A stretch of 5,519 nucleotides of DNA from Bryobacterales bacterium. Lineage in GTDB: Bacteria; Cyanobacteriota; Vampirovibrionia; Obscuribacterales; Obscuribacteraceae. Every line of letters begins with the position of its first letter. The stretch's first letter is position 1. Position numbers and translations under genes: made by a program. This document shows positions 1-5,519 of the stretch, one piece after another. Where the stretch lies: assembly GCA_903970295.1 (NCBI GenBank), contig CAJCHQ010000166.1, positions 1 through 5,519 of the forward strand, written 5' to 3'. Under the pieces are notes generated by a model. The model was not told where the DNA came from and ran no database searches. It was given only the letters and a program-made list of their open reading frames with translations.

Positions 1-2474
1 CTTCCAACGCTTCCGGAGTGGCCATTCAGGGCACCGACTTTTTAGCGGCTACAGCCGGAGGAACGGTCACGGTCACGGCTGAAAACAATATCACCGGTCT
101 GACTAATGTCGAGTCGATCAGTGCGCCAACGATCAACCTCAATAGCATCATCGGCACGATCGGAGTGATTGGTGCACCGCTTGTGATCAATTCACCGACC
201 GCTGTCAGTTTGACTGCCGGGGTCGGGGCTTACGTAGTCGACAACTCAACTACTGCCAAAACAGAAGTGCCCGCGATCAACACTAATACGCTGCAACTGG
301 TGGCTAACAGCACATCTCTCGATTTAGAAACTGGCATCAATGCTTCAAATATTGCTGTCTACAGCAAAAACATCTCGCAGGATCAGGGCAACATCGGCAC
401 CGGACTGGGAGCCGTGACGCTCAATGTCGGCGCGACAGGAAACATTGCCCAGACGGAACCGGTTTACCCGCCCTATCTGGTCGAGGCTACGACTCTCGCT
501 GTAACGGCAGGAAGCATAACCGGACCATACGGTGGCGTGGAATTGCATACTCAAGCGCAAGCGATCGCTTTTGGTGGCGCCACTGGGCAAATCTTCAATA
601 GAGCAGAATTCTTTCCCATCACTTTGCTGCAGTCCGCTGCCAGCGGTAGCCTTACAATCGACACCGGCGGCGTCGTCACAGTTTCTCAGGGACAGAATGC
701 AGCCAAGTATTTGCTTGATTCCTGGGGTAGCGTTTTTGTCGACAACAATATAATCGGCAGCACTTCGGTGACAATCAGGACCACATCCGGGCCGCCGACC
801 AGTTCTCCTAATGCCGGTCCCTCGATAGTGGCACCGACTATCACGTTAACCAGCGACTACGGTTCGTTTACCGGTCTCAACCTGGTCACACCGAGTTTAG
901 CGATAACCACTCTGGGCGCCGTGTCAGCGACTAACAATCCGGCTGCTGCCTGGACTTTCAACGCGTCGACTCAATATCAGTCCTTAACTTTAGTTTCGAA
1001 TCAACCGTTGACTGTTTCGGGATCGATAGCGATCAGCAATGGCAACGTTCTGCTCGCCGATACCGGCGCCAGCCTCACCCTCGCTAACGGCACATCACTT
1101 GCCGCCAACAATGGCAATATCGTGCTCGAAGACTTCAATACCACATCCGGTACCGTTAGTATCGGTGCCAATGCCACGGTTTTGGCTTCGGCTACTAACA
1201 GTCAGCTCGGCTATGTTTTTGTTTCGATTGGCGCCCCTCCGAGTTTGGCTCAACTGACGGCAGGTGTAGTTCCGGCCAACGTGACCAAAACCACCAGTGG
1301 TGGCGGAGATGTCTTCTACGGCACAACTACCAATCCGAGTGGCACCATCACGGCTAGCGCGCCGACCAATACGCTCAATGCCCTGGGTCGCGATATCTCT
1401 TTCAACGACGACGGGCGAGCGGCGGCCATATCTCTGGGCGGAGGTGTGACAATCACAGCCGATCCGCCGGCGGTCTCCGGTGCCAGCGGCATTGTCGTTC
1501 CAGTCAACGTTCTCACTGCTCCTTCGTTCACTCTGGCACCGGCTGCGCTGAGCGCTGCCACCGGCAGCAGTGTGGCTAATGCTGCGTCCAATTCGACTAC
1601 AGCCACTCAGTCAGTGACGTCGCCTGTGACCAACGGTCTCAGCGCCCTGGCTAACGTAACTGCATCGACTGTATCTCAGGGTTTAAGCGGCGTTTTCACT
1701 GCTCCCAGTAACAGTACATCTAGTGCGCAAGTTAGTTTCTCTGGTGCGAATTTGTTGAATGCCTCCATCCCAGGTATGGCACCGTCCCTGAATCCGGCGG
1801 CACCGGCTCCGGCGCCATCTGCATCGGTGGATAGCGATCAAGAAGCAGCGGCAGTCAGTGACTCGAGAACCAACGTCCTCGGCGGGCCCCTGCAGGCGAC
1901 TATATCTAAAGTACGCAAAGTACGCGAGCCCATGAGCAAAGCGCAAGCGGACACGAGCATCAGACATCTGGGTCACGGTCTGTCGTTCGAAGTGCCGCAG
2001 CAAAATTCGTCGATCGAGACGCCCTTTGGAAAAATCGATATCGCAGCCAAGTCGGCGGCATTGCTCTGTGTTACTGCAAAAGGTTTGAGCGTCTACAATT
2101 TCCACGGACCGAGCGCCGAGTCGGTAGTGGTAAGAGCCGGCGGTCGATCGATTCGCATCAATCCCGGTTCGCATTTGACGATCGCGCCAAAATCGTTCCG
2201 CTCCTTCGAAGAAGTGAACCCGGCACCCTTCATTCCGTATCGCGGTGTCAGAGCCACTGACCTGGGTGAACTGCGGGCATTTGCCAGTGAGTTCCAGGTC
2301 GTGTCGGCGATCAAGGGCGTGAAACCGTTGCAGGATATGGTTTCTTCGCTCGATCCAGAGCAGAAGAAAGTAATCAATCGAATTTTGAAGAGCACCGCGC
2401 TCATGCAAATCATGTCGAGAGATTCGAAGCCATTCGAACTGATGATTCCAGCTGTCACAGCAATGAATCAGTAA
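1..2474 (+). CDS. Large beta-solenoid (filamentous-haemagglutinin-like) surface protein with C-terminal FecR-like domain, 5'-partial
   Basis: The reading frame is open from the left edge (first full codon at base 3) to TAA at 2472-2474. The GTG at 18 is only an internal codon, so the real start lies outside the window. Numbering from that GTG, residues 1 to about 590 are short Gly/Asn/Thr/Ser-rich beta strands and turns such as ITGLTNVESISAPTINLNS and GSLTIDTGGVVTVSQG. This is typical of right-handed beta-helix adhesins. Residues 595-612 are an Ala/Pro/Ser linker, 655-725 a FecR-like beta domain, and 748-800 look helical. The solenoid lacks cysteine and has only about 9 Lys/Arg in 624 residues, while the last 194 residues have about 25, so the end is a separate basic module. 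A secreted or surface-exposed structural or adhesive role is inferred. No sortase motif, autotransporter barrel or other standard anchor is visible. It resembles the gene beginning at 3933. Being coding is near certain; the function is moderately sure. Confidence 0.9.
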   Translation, partial: SNASGVAIQGTDFLAATAGGTVTVTAENNITGLTNVESISAPTINLNSIIGTIGVIGAPLVINSPTAVSLTAGVGAYVVDNSTTAKTEVPAINTNTLQLVANSTSLDLETGINASNIAVYSKNISQDQGNIGTGLGAVTLNVGATGNIAQTEPVYPPYLVEATTLAVTAGSITGPYGGVELHTQAQAIAFGGATGQIFNRAEFFPITLLQSAASGSLTIDTGGVVTVSQGQNAAKYLLDSWGSVFVDNNIIGSTSVTIRTTSGPPTSSPNAGPSIVAPTITLTSDYGSFTGLNLVTPSLAITTLGAVSATNNPAAAWTFNASTQYQSLTLVSNQPLTVSGSIAISNGNVLLADTGASLTLANGTSLAANNGNIVLEDFNTTSGTVSIGANATVLASATNSQLGYVFVSIGAPPSLAQLTAGVVPANVTKTTSGGGDVFYGTTTNPSGTITASAPTNTLNALGRDISFNDDGRAAAISLGGGVTITADPPAVSGASGIVVPVNVLTAPSFTLAPAALSAATGSSVANAASNSTTATQSVTSPVTNGLSALANVTASTVSQGLSGVFTAPSNSTSSAQVSFSGANLLNASIPGMAPSLNPAAPAPAPSASVDSDQEAAAVSDSRTNVLGGPLQATISKVRKVREPMSKAQADTSIRHLGHGLSFEVPQQNSSIETPFGKIDIAAKSAALLCVTAKGLSVYNFHGPSAESVVVRAGGRSIRINPGSHLTIAPKSFRSFEEVNPAPFIPYRGVRATDLGELRAFASEFQVVSAIKGVKPLQDMVSSLDPEQKKVINRILKSTALMQIMSRDSKPFELMIPAVTAMNQ
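1800..1853 (+). other. Ala/Pro-rich linker between solenoid and C-terminal module
   Basis: Residues 595-612 of the partial protein are mostly Ala, Pro and Ser (AAPAPAPSASVDSDQEAAA), encoded by repetitive GCGGCACCGGCTCCGGCGCC-type sequence. The linker marks the boundary between the neutral beta-repeat and the basic C-terminal part. Confidence 0.7.
1980..2192 (+). other. FecR-like domain at the C-terminal end of the solenoid protein
   Basis: Residues about 655-725 (counted from the GTG at 18) read as a compact beta domain. It contains ETPFGKIDIAAKSAALLCV, then SVYNFHG, SVVVRAGGRSIRINPGSHL and TIAP. The order is: a TP-x-G-x-(I/V) strand, a hydrophobic strand, a strand ending in G, then a 'G-x-x-I-x-(I/L)-x-P-G' turn. 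This matches the repeated pattern of FecR domains, which occur in sigma-regulator FecR and in many envelope proteins of unknown function. The only cysteine of the visible protein (C684) lies here. The assignment rests on pattern recognition by eye; an unrelated small beta-sandwich is possible. Confidence 0.6.
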
Positions 2475-2498
2475 TTCGAACAGGTCGTTTTTACACAG

Positions 2499-3617
2499 TC
2501 AGCGATTGGCCAGGTAGGTGCGTAGATCTTCTACGATCCTCGCCGTGCGTTGCACGCGTCCATGTGCATTCATGTGATACGGGGTGTCGAAAAATTCTTC
2601 CTTCGCAAATGTATAGCGGTCGGTAGCCGACAATACAGATACGTTCCGGATCGTCTGCCAGTGGGCGCAAATGACTCTGGCTCTAGGCAGCGCTTTTTGT
2701 TCGAGCGGAAATGGCGGCGGAATGATCACTACGGTCGCGCCCTTCCGCTCGGCTTCAGCGCCAAAGTCCGAGATTGCTTGAATTGCCTCATCGTTGAATT
2801 TGTCAGTCGGGTAATCGAGAAATTGCAGTGCGCCAAAACCGGGCGGCTGCAGTTTTAGATGTCCGACAAAATCGCCATATTTATTGTAGTTTTTCCTTTG
2901 CGTGAAAATGGTCGAACCGGGTTGGAGCAAATCGCTGATTGCCAGCGAGAAATGCGAATCTTTATAGCGCTTGTAGGCGTTGGCGTAGAAATTTTTCTTC
3001 GTGCCGATGAAGGTTTGCAAATCCGCAAGCCCGTTGTAAAACCTGTCGGGTGAGCCCAGATAGTCGACGGCGATCCATTTGATTGAAGGCGGATGCGCAA
3101 GAGCTAATTGAAATAAATCGCTAGAGCCGTTCAAATGAGCGTTGGACGCTCTGGGGATGTCGAGGAAATAATCGTACTCAGGCAAAACGACGAGCAAATC
3201 ACCGGCACGAATGTCATCCTTAACTTCCTGCATCATATAGCGCAGTCCGAGTGATGCGCCCAGACCCATGTTGACGACCGGGCGGTGCAGAGCCTTTTCG
3301 ATTGTCTCGCTGTCTACACCTGTGGAAACATTGCTGCCGCCGATCAAGACGATTTTTCCAGCTGGTAAATTGTGCAGGCGGGAGTGCTTGTCGAACATCG
3401 TCGCCAGCCCGGATGTGCCCCCGGCTCTTGGCGGTGCCAAGAGAAACGCAAGGCAAGCGGCAAGATAGAGCGCTATTGCCAGCGGTGTTCGCGCGCAGCA
3501 GAAGGCGAGCTCACTCTTTTTGTGGTTTTTGTGGCTGACGAGGGGCGTTTCGGCAGGCACCTCTGGCGGCGCCTTTTTCGAGTTACTGAAACTGGCGGCT
3601 GGAGCAGCTTGTGGCAT
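2499..3617 (-). CDS. Membrane-anchored SGNH-hydrolase-like protein, possible surface-glycan acyl-transfer/esterase role
   Basis: A 372-residue protein. Residues 1-36 are a Pro/Ala/Lys-rich cytoplasmic-looking tail, about 42-62 form one membrane segment (PLAIALYLAACLAFLLAP), and the rest should lie outside the inner membrane. Residues 89-105 (IVLIGGSNVSTGVDSET) place a Ser at 95 in the block-I position. VVNMGLGAS at 114-122 supplies the Asn/Gly of later blocks, LLVVLPEYDYF follows at 141-151, and FFDTPYHMNAHGR at 342-354 gives the D344/H348 pair. This Ser...Asp-His order is that of SGNH/GDSL hydrolases and of DltD/AlgX-type membrane-tethered relatives that acylate or deacylate envelope polymers. 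The substrate cannot be read from the sequence. The ATG is preceded by a weak GGGAAA ribosome site about 5 bases upstream. The gene converges on the adhesin gene with a 24-bp gap and diverges from the second one. An LAAC lipobox-like string (52-55) exists but is followed by more hydrophobic residues, so an anchor is preferred over a lipoprotein. Confidence 0.85.
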   Translation of the reverse strand: MPQAAPAASFSNSKKAPPEVPAETPLVSHKNHKKSELAFCCARTPLAIALYLAACLAFLLAPPRAGGTSGLATMFDKHSRLHNLPAGKIVLIGGSNVSTGVDSETIEKALHRPVVNMGLGASLGLRYMMQEVKDDIRAGDLLVVLPEYDYFLDIPRASNAHLNGSSDLFQLALAHPPSIKWIAVDYLGSPDRFYNGLADLQTFIGTKKNFYANAYKRYKDSHFSLAISDLLQPGSTIFTQRKNYNKYGDFVGHLKLQPPGFGALQFLDYPTDKFNDEAIQAISDFGAEAERKGATVVIIPPPFPLEQKALPRARVICAHWQTIRNVSVLSATDRYTFAKEEFFDTPYHMNAHGRVQRTARIVEDLRTYLANR

Positions 3618-3670
3618 TGTTTCCCAGTTGGCCGACAGGACCGACCTGACTTAGATCAAACGACGTTGTC

Positions 3671-3676
3671 ATTATA
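3671..3676 (-). promoter_or_regulatory. -10 box of the SGNH-like gene
   Basis: On the - strand these bases read TATAAT, a perfect sigma-70-type -10 hexamer, 53 bases upstream of the ATG. That would give a leader of about 45-50 nt. No good -35 hexamer sits at 16-18 bp (the best at 19 bp is TCAACT, 3 of 6), and there is no TGn extension, so it may need an activator. The match could be chance in an AT-richer region. Confidence 0.45.
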
Positions 3677-3836
3677 GGTGAGCTGTCTCGTGAATAGTTG
3701 AGCCCGGTCTAAGGACTAATGGCCCGCCAGCTCGATTGAGACACAAATGCCAATAATAAGCAGGATTTAAAATAGCTGAAAACAATGCCCCCGCCTTTGT
3801 CCTGTGAAGTCCTAATAAATGGGGCTTATTTAGCAC

Positions 3837-3865
3837 CTGACAATTGGTCGACAACGGATTAGCAT
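3837..3865 (+). promoter_or_regulatory. Candidate promoter of the second solenoid gene
   Basis: CTGACA at 3837-3842 (5 of 6 to TTGACA) is followed after exactly 17 bp by TAGCAT at 3860-3865 (4 of 6 to TATAAT). Transcription would start near 3872 and give a leader of about 60 nt before the ATG at 3933. The spacing is ideal but the -10 is weak. The assignment assumes a housekeeping sigma factor of the usual specificity. Confidence 0.35.
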
Positions 3866-3917
3866 AGTTCGACGTAGATCATGTATCTCGTGTGTTCTTC
3901 CCGTTGCGACCCGCAGA

Positions 3918-3922
3918 GAGGG
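3918..3922 (+). promoter_or_regulatory. Ribosome binding site of the second solenoid gene
   Basis: GAGGG lies 10 bases before the ATG at 3933, within AGAGAGGGTG. It supports this start. The frame is open back to a TAG at 3831 but has no ATG, GTG or TTG upstream of 3933, so the ATG is the only good choice. Confidence 0.6.
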
Positions 3923-3932
3923 TGTTATTTCT

Positions 3933-4061
3933 ATGCCAAAAGTTCAATTAGACAGCTGCCAGGTATTCGTGTCCAATCCGTACAGCATCAGGCAGCGATG
4001 TCTGAGTGTGTCACTGGGGCTTGTCGTTTGCGCTTCGGTCAGCGGTACAAATGTTTGGGCA
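3933..4061 (+). other. Predicted Sec signal peptide
   Basis: This covers residues 1-43 of the second solenoid protein. Positive residues at R20 and R22 precede a 16-residue hydrophobic core (23-38). Cleavage is predicted after A43 (T-N-V-W-A, then N-V-Q). The n-region of about 22 residues is longer than usual. There is no lipobox. Confidence 0.8.
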
Positions 4062-5519
4062 AATGTACAGCCGGTCGGTGTCACAATACCTCCTGTAGTG
4101 GTTCATCCTGTGCACACCACGGTCACAGTGATGCCGCAAAATCACTCGAACCAGTCAAGCAACGCTAACAATTCGAGCAATTCGAGCAATTCGAGCAATT
4201 CGGCTTCGGGAACTCACTCACCGAGCAAGCAGACAACGACCAATACAATTGTCAACAAAAGTGTCACCAACAACGCAAAAACCCAAGCCACTGCTGGTAC
4301 CACGCCAGCGGTGCAGGGTCTGGATTTAACTTCGACAACAGCAAATATCAGCGCCAGCGGTCTGGCTCATTTTCATACACTGACTATCGACGTCGGTGGC
4401 AAAGCTTCAGTTGTTTCAGTGGGCAGTAAACTGACGCCCAGCGAACTTCTGGCCGCCGAGCAAATTCTTTCGGGCGGTCCGCAAGCGATTGTGATCAACA
4501 GTAATGGTGCCGCTACCGGTGGCACCGTCAATTTGAATACAGCTAATTTAAGCGCAGTCGACTCCGCCCTGGGCGGTTCGATCGCCAATCTGACGATTGC
4601 CAAAGGCGTCACTTACATCGATCAGGTGCCGACGTTGAAAGTGACAGGTACGGTCACCAACGATGGGTCTTTGCTCACTGCCTCGACCAGCAAAAATGCC
4701 ACTGACACGATCACGGCTACGTCGATCACAAATGCCACCACCGGCACCATCGCTTCTTACACAGCCGGCAACGGTTTGTATGCGGCCGGTAGCAATCTGT
4801 CAGCTTCTAGTTTCGTCACAAACGAAGGGGCGATTTCGAGTACAAGCAGTGTCACGATCAAGGCTCCGTCAATTATCAACGATCCCAATGTCGGTGGTCC
4901 AACGCCTACGATCACTGCTTCTCAGAACGTCAATTTAAACACTCCGTCACTGACAAACGTCGGGTCGATCACTGCCAAAACCGGCAACGTCAATATTCAA
5001 AGCACTCAAGGTTTGTACGTCGGCAACACTGACGGCACGATCAGTGCTAAGTCGGGCAATGTCAACATCGCTTCCGGCGACAATGGCAATATTTATTTCC
5101 TCGGTGGCAGCGTTTTATCGAAAGAGGTGAATATCACTTCGGGCAACGGTTCGGTGACTTTCGATCCGCAAACCGTGACAGGCGTTGTGAACATAAATGG
5201 CAAATCGGCTGTAATCAATACCGAGACCGCCAATCTCATTTTGGGCAATATTACGACTTCAGGCGATCCTAATTTCAGCAACACCGGCTCGATCACGATT
5301 GACGGCACGATTGGAGCGACGGGCGGCAATCCCCTGGCGATTGTAGCCGGTGGCAATATTGTCAGCGCTTCAGGTAGCGTTCTTGATACTTCCAACGGGT
5401 CAGGCTCAGGTGGAGATCTGACATTGGTTGCCGGCGCCAATTTTACTGGGACAGCTCCCGGTCCGGTAGTCGTATCGGATTCCACTAACGCCGGGCACGG
5501 ATCGGCGACCGGTGGATTG
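3933..5519 (+). CDS. Secreted beta-solenoid (filamentous-haemagglutinin-like) protein, 3'-partial
   Basis: From ATG 3933 the frame stays open for 529 codons to the last base of the window, with no stop, so the gene continues to the right. Residues 1-43 form a Sec signal peptide: a long n-region ending in RQR, the core CLSVSLGLVVCASVSG, and a V-W-A cleavage site. Residues 44-67 are Pro/Val/His-rich, and 68-125 a low-complexity Asn/Ser/Thr linker. Residues 130-235 are a globular-looking segment with KLTPSELLAAEQILSGG and AIVINSNGAATGGTVNLNTA. From about 236 on there is beta-solenoid with GNVNI-type strands, including a 24-residue tandem unit at 344-392. All three cysteines (9, 23, 33) fall in the signal peptide. 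The composition and strands match the gene ending at 2474, so they are probably paralogues. No classical two-partner-secretion domain with NPNG/NPNL motifs was found. A surface or extracellular structural or adhesive role is inferred. The frame at 3881-4168 overlaps its start and is not a gene. Confidence 0.9.
   Translation, partial: MPKVQLDSCQVFVSNPYSIRQRCLSVSLGLVVCASVSGTNVWANVQPVGVTIPPVVVHPVHTTVTVMPQNHSNQSSNANNSSNSSNSSNSASGTHSPSKQTTTNTIVNKSVTNNAKTQATAGTTPAVQGLDLTSTTANISASGLAHFHTLTIDVGGKASVVSVGSKLTPSELLAAEQILSGGPQAIVINSNGAATGGTVNLNTANLSAVDSALGGSIANLTIAKGVTYIDQVPTLKVTGTVTNDGSLLTASTSKNATDTITATSITNATTGTIASYTAGNGLYAAGSNLSASSFVTNEGAISSTSSVTIKAPSIINDPNVGGPTPTITASQNVNLNTPSLTNVGSITAKTGNVNIQSTQGLYVGNTDGTISAKSGNVNIASGDNGNIYFLGGSVLSKEVNITSGNGSVTFDPQTVTGVVNINGKSAVINTETANLILGNITTSGDPNFSNTGSITIDGTIGATGGNPLAIVAGGNIVSASGSVLDTSNGSGSGGDLTLVAGANFTGTAPGPVVVSDSTNAGHGSATGGL
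4170..4205 (+). repeat. 9-bp in-frame tandem repeat encoding Asn-Ser-Ser
   Basis: The unit AATTCGAGC occurs three times without change (4170-4196), followed by a partial fourth copy (AATTCG at 4197-4202). It encodes (Asn-Ser-Ser)3-Asn-Ser at residues 80-90, in the linker just after the signal peptide. Copy-number change would lengthen or shorten the linker without breaking the frame. Confidence 0.9.
4962..5108 (+). repeat. Diverged 24-residue beta-solenoid repeat pair
   Basis: Residues 344-367 (GSITAKTGNVNIQSTQG...) and 368-392 (GTISAKSGNVNIASGDN...) are two adjacent copies. They share the G-(S/T)-I-(T/S)-A-K-(T/S)-G-N-V-N-I core. The DNA has drifted (GGCAACGTCAATATT against GGCAATGTCAACATC), so the protein pattern is kept while synonymous sites differ. 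One copy plausibly equals one solenoid rung or slightly more. Confidence 0.7.

Larger units (their letters stand above)
3618..3932. other. Divergent intergenic region (315 bp)
   Basis: This stretch lies between the starts of two divergent genes and carries no convincing gene. It is richer in A+T than its surroundings. It holds the TATAAT for the - strand gene near 3671, a weaker + strand promoter candidate at 3837-3865, and small inverted repeats (AACG-A-CGTT at 3659-3667; AGAT-5-ATCT at 3876-3888). A short - strand frame at 3672-3854 has no family-like content and is treated as noise. No tRNA, riboswitch or terminator structure was recognised. Confidence 0.7.

Noticed and set aside
1683..2408. 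241-residue open frame on the - strand inside the first solenoid gene
   Set aside because: It is antisense to a well-supported gene. Its product is rich in Arg, Cys and His with no domain pattern, as expected from a reverse frame of Ser/Ala/Gly-rich coding DNA.
3453..3464. Lipobox-like LAAC in the SGNH-like protein
   Set aside because: The hydrophobic stretch continues after the cysteine and the preceding n-region is over 40 residues, which fits a membrane anchor better than a lipoprotein signal.
3787..3825. GCCCC ... GGGGC inverted repeat as a possible terminator or leader hairpin
   Set aside because: The stem is only 5 bp with a loop of about 29 nt and no following T-run, so it is not a convincing structure.
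3876..3888. AGAT-5-ATCT inverted repeat near the presumed start of the second solenoid transcript
   Set aside because: A 4-bp arm with no extension is expected by chance, and nothing else marks it as an operator.
3881..4168. 95-residue + strand frame starting at ATG 3881
   Set aside because: It overlaps the start of the solenoid gene in another frame. It lacks a ribosome site and family-like content, while the frame from 3933 has a signal peptide and continues for 529 codons.
5093..5485. 130-residue - strand frame
   Set aside because: It is antisense to the second solenoid gene. Its Pro/Val/Leu-rich product is the mirror of the Gly/Thr/Asn repeats and has no recognisable motif.

Overview
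The window looks like chromosomal DNA of a Gram-negative-type bacterium, about 50% G+C by eye. It holds three genes: two very similar secreted beta-solenoid (filamentous-haemagglutinin-like) proteins on the + strand, with one membrane-anchored SGNH-hydrolase-like gene on the - strand between them. The style of the proteins (large Ser/Thr/Asn/Gly-rich strands-and-turns proteins, one ending in a FecR-like domain) recalls environmental Melainabacteria/Obscuribacterales, cyanobacteria or similar lineages. That placement is an impression and nothing in the window proves it.

Layout. Positions 1-2474 (+) hold the 3' part of a large repeat-rich surface protein. It is open at the left edge, so its true start lies upstream. 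About 620 residues of Cys-free, charge-poor beta-repeat are followed by an Ala/Pro linker, a FecR-like beta domain and a helical tail. Only 24 bp separate its stop from the stop of the convergent gene at 2499-3617 (-), a 372-residue protein with one N-terminal membrane segment and an SGNH-type Ser...Asp-His layout. A 315-bp divergent intergenic region follows (3618-3932), with a perfect TATAAT for the - strand gene and a weaker promoter candidate for the + strand gene. From 3933 to the right edge (+) runs a second repeat-rich secreted protein. It has a clear signal peptide, a low-complexity Asn/Ser linker containing a 9-bp tandem repeat, then beta-solenoid. Its frame stays open for 529 codons with no stop, so it is 3'-truncated by the window and a search for closed ORFs would miss it.

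How the parts may work together (inference). The two adhesin-like genes complement each other: the first shows the C-terminus of this type of protein and the second shows the N-terminus. Together they suggest a family of signal peptide, N/S-rich linker, beta-solenoid, FecR-like domain and helical tail, without a recognisable two-partner-secretion domain, autotransporter barrel or sortase signal. The SGNH-like protein between them resembles membrane-anchored acyl-transfer or esterase proteins of envelope polysaccharide pathways (DltD/AlgX-like in general layout). It may modify a surface glycan or possibly the adhesins. No RNA genes, insertion sequences or CRISPR arrays were seen.
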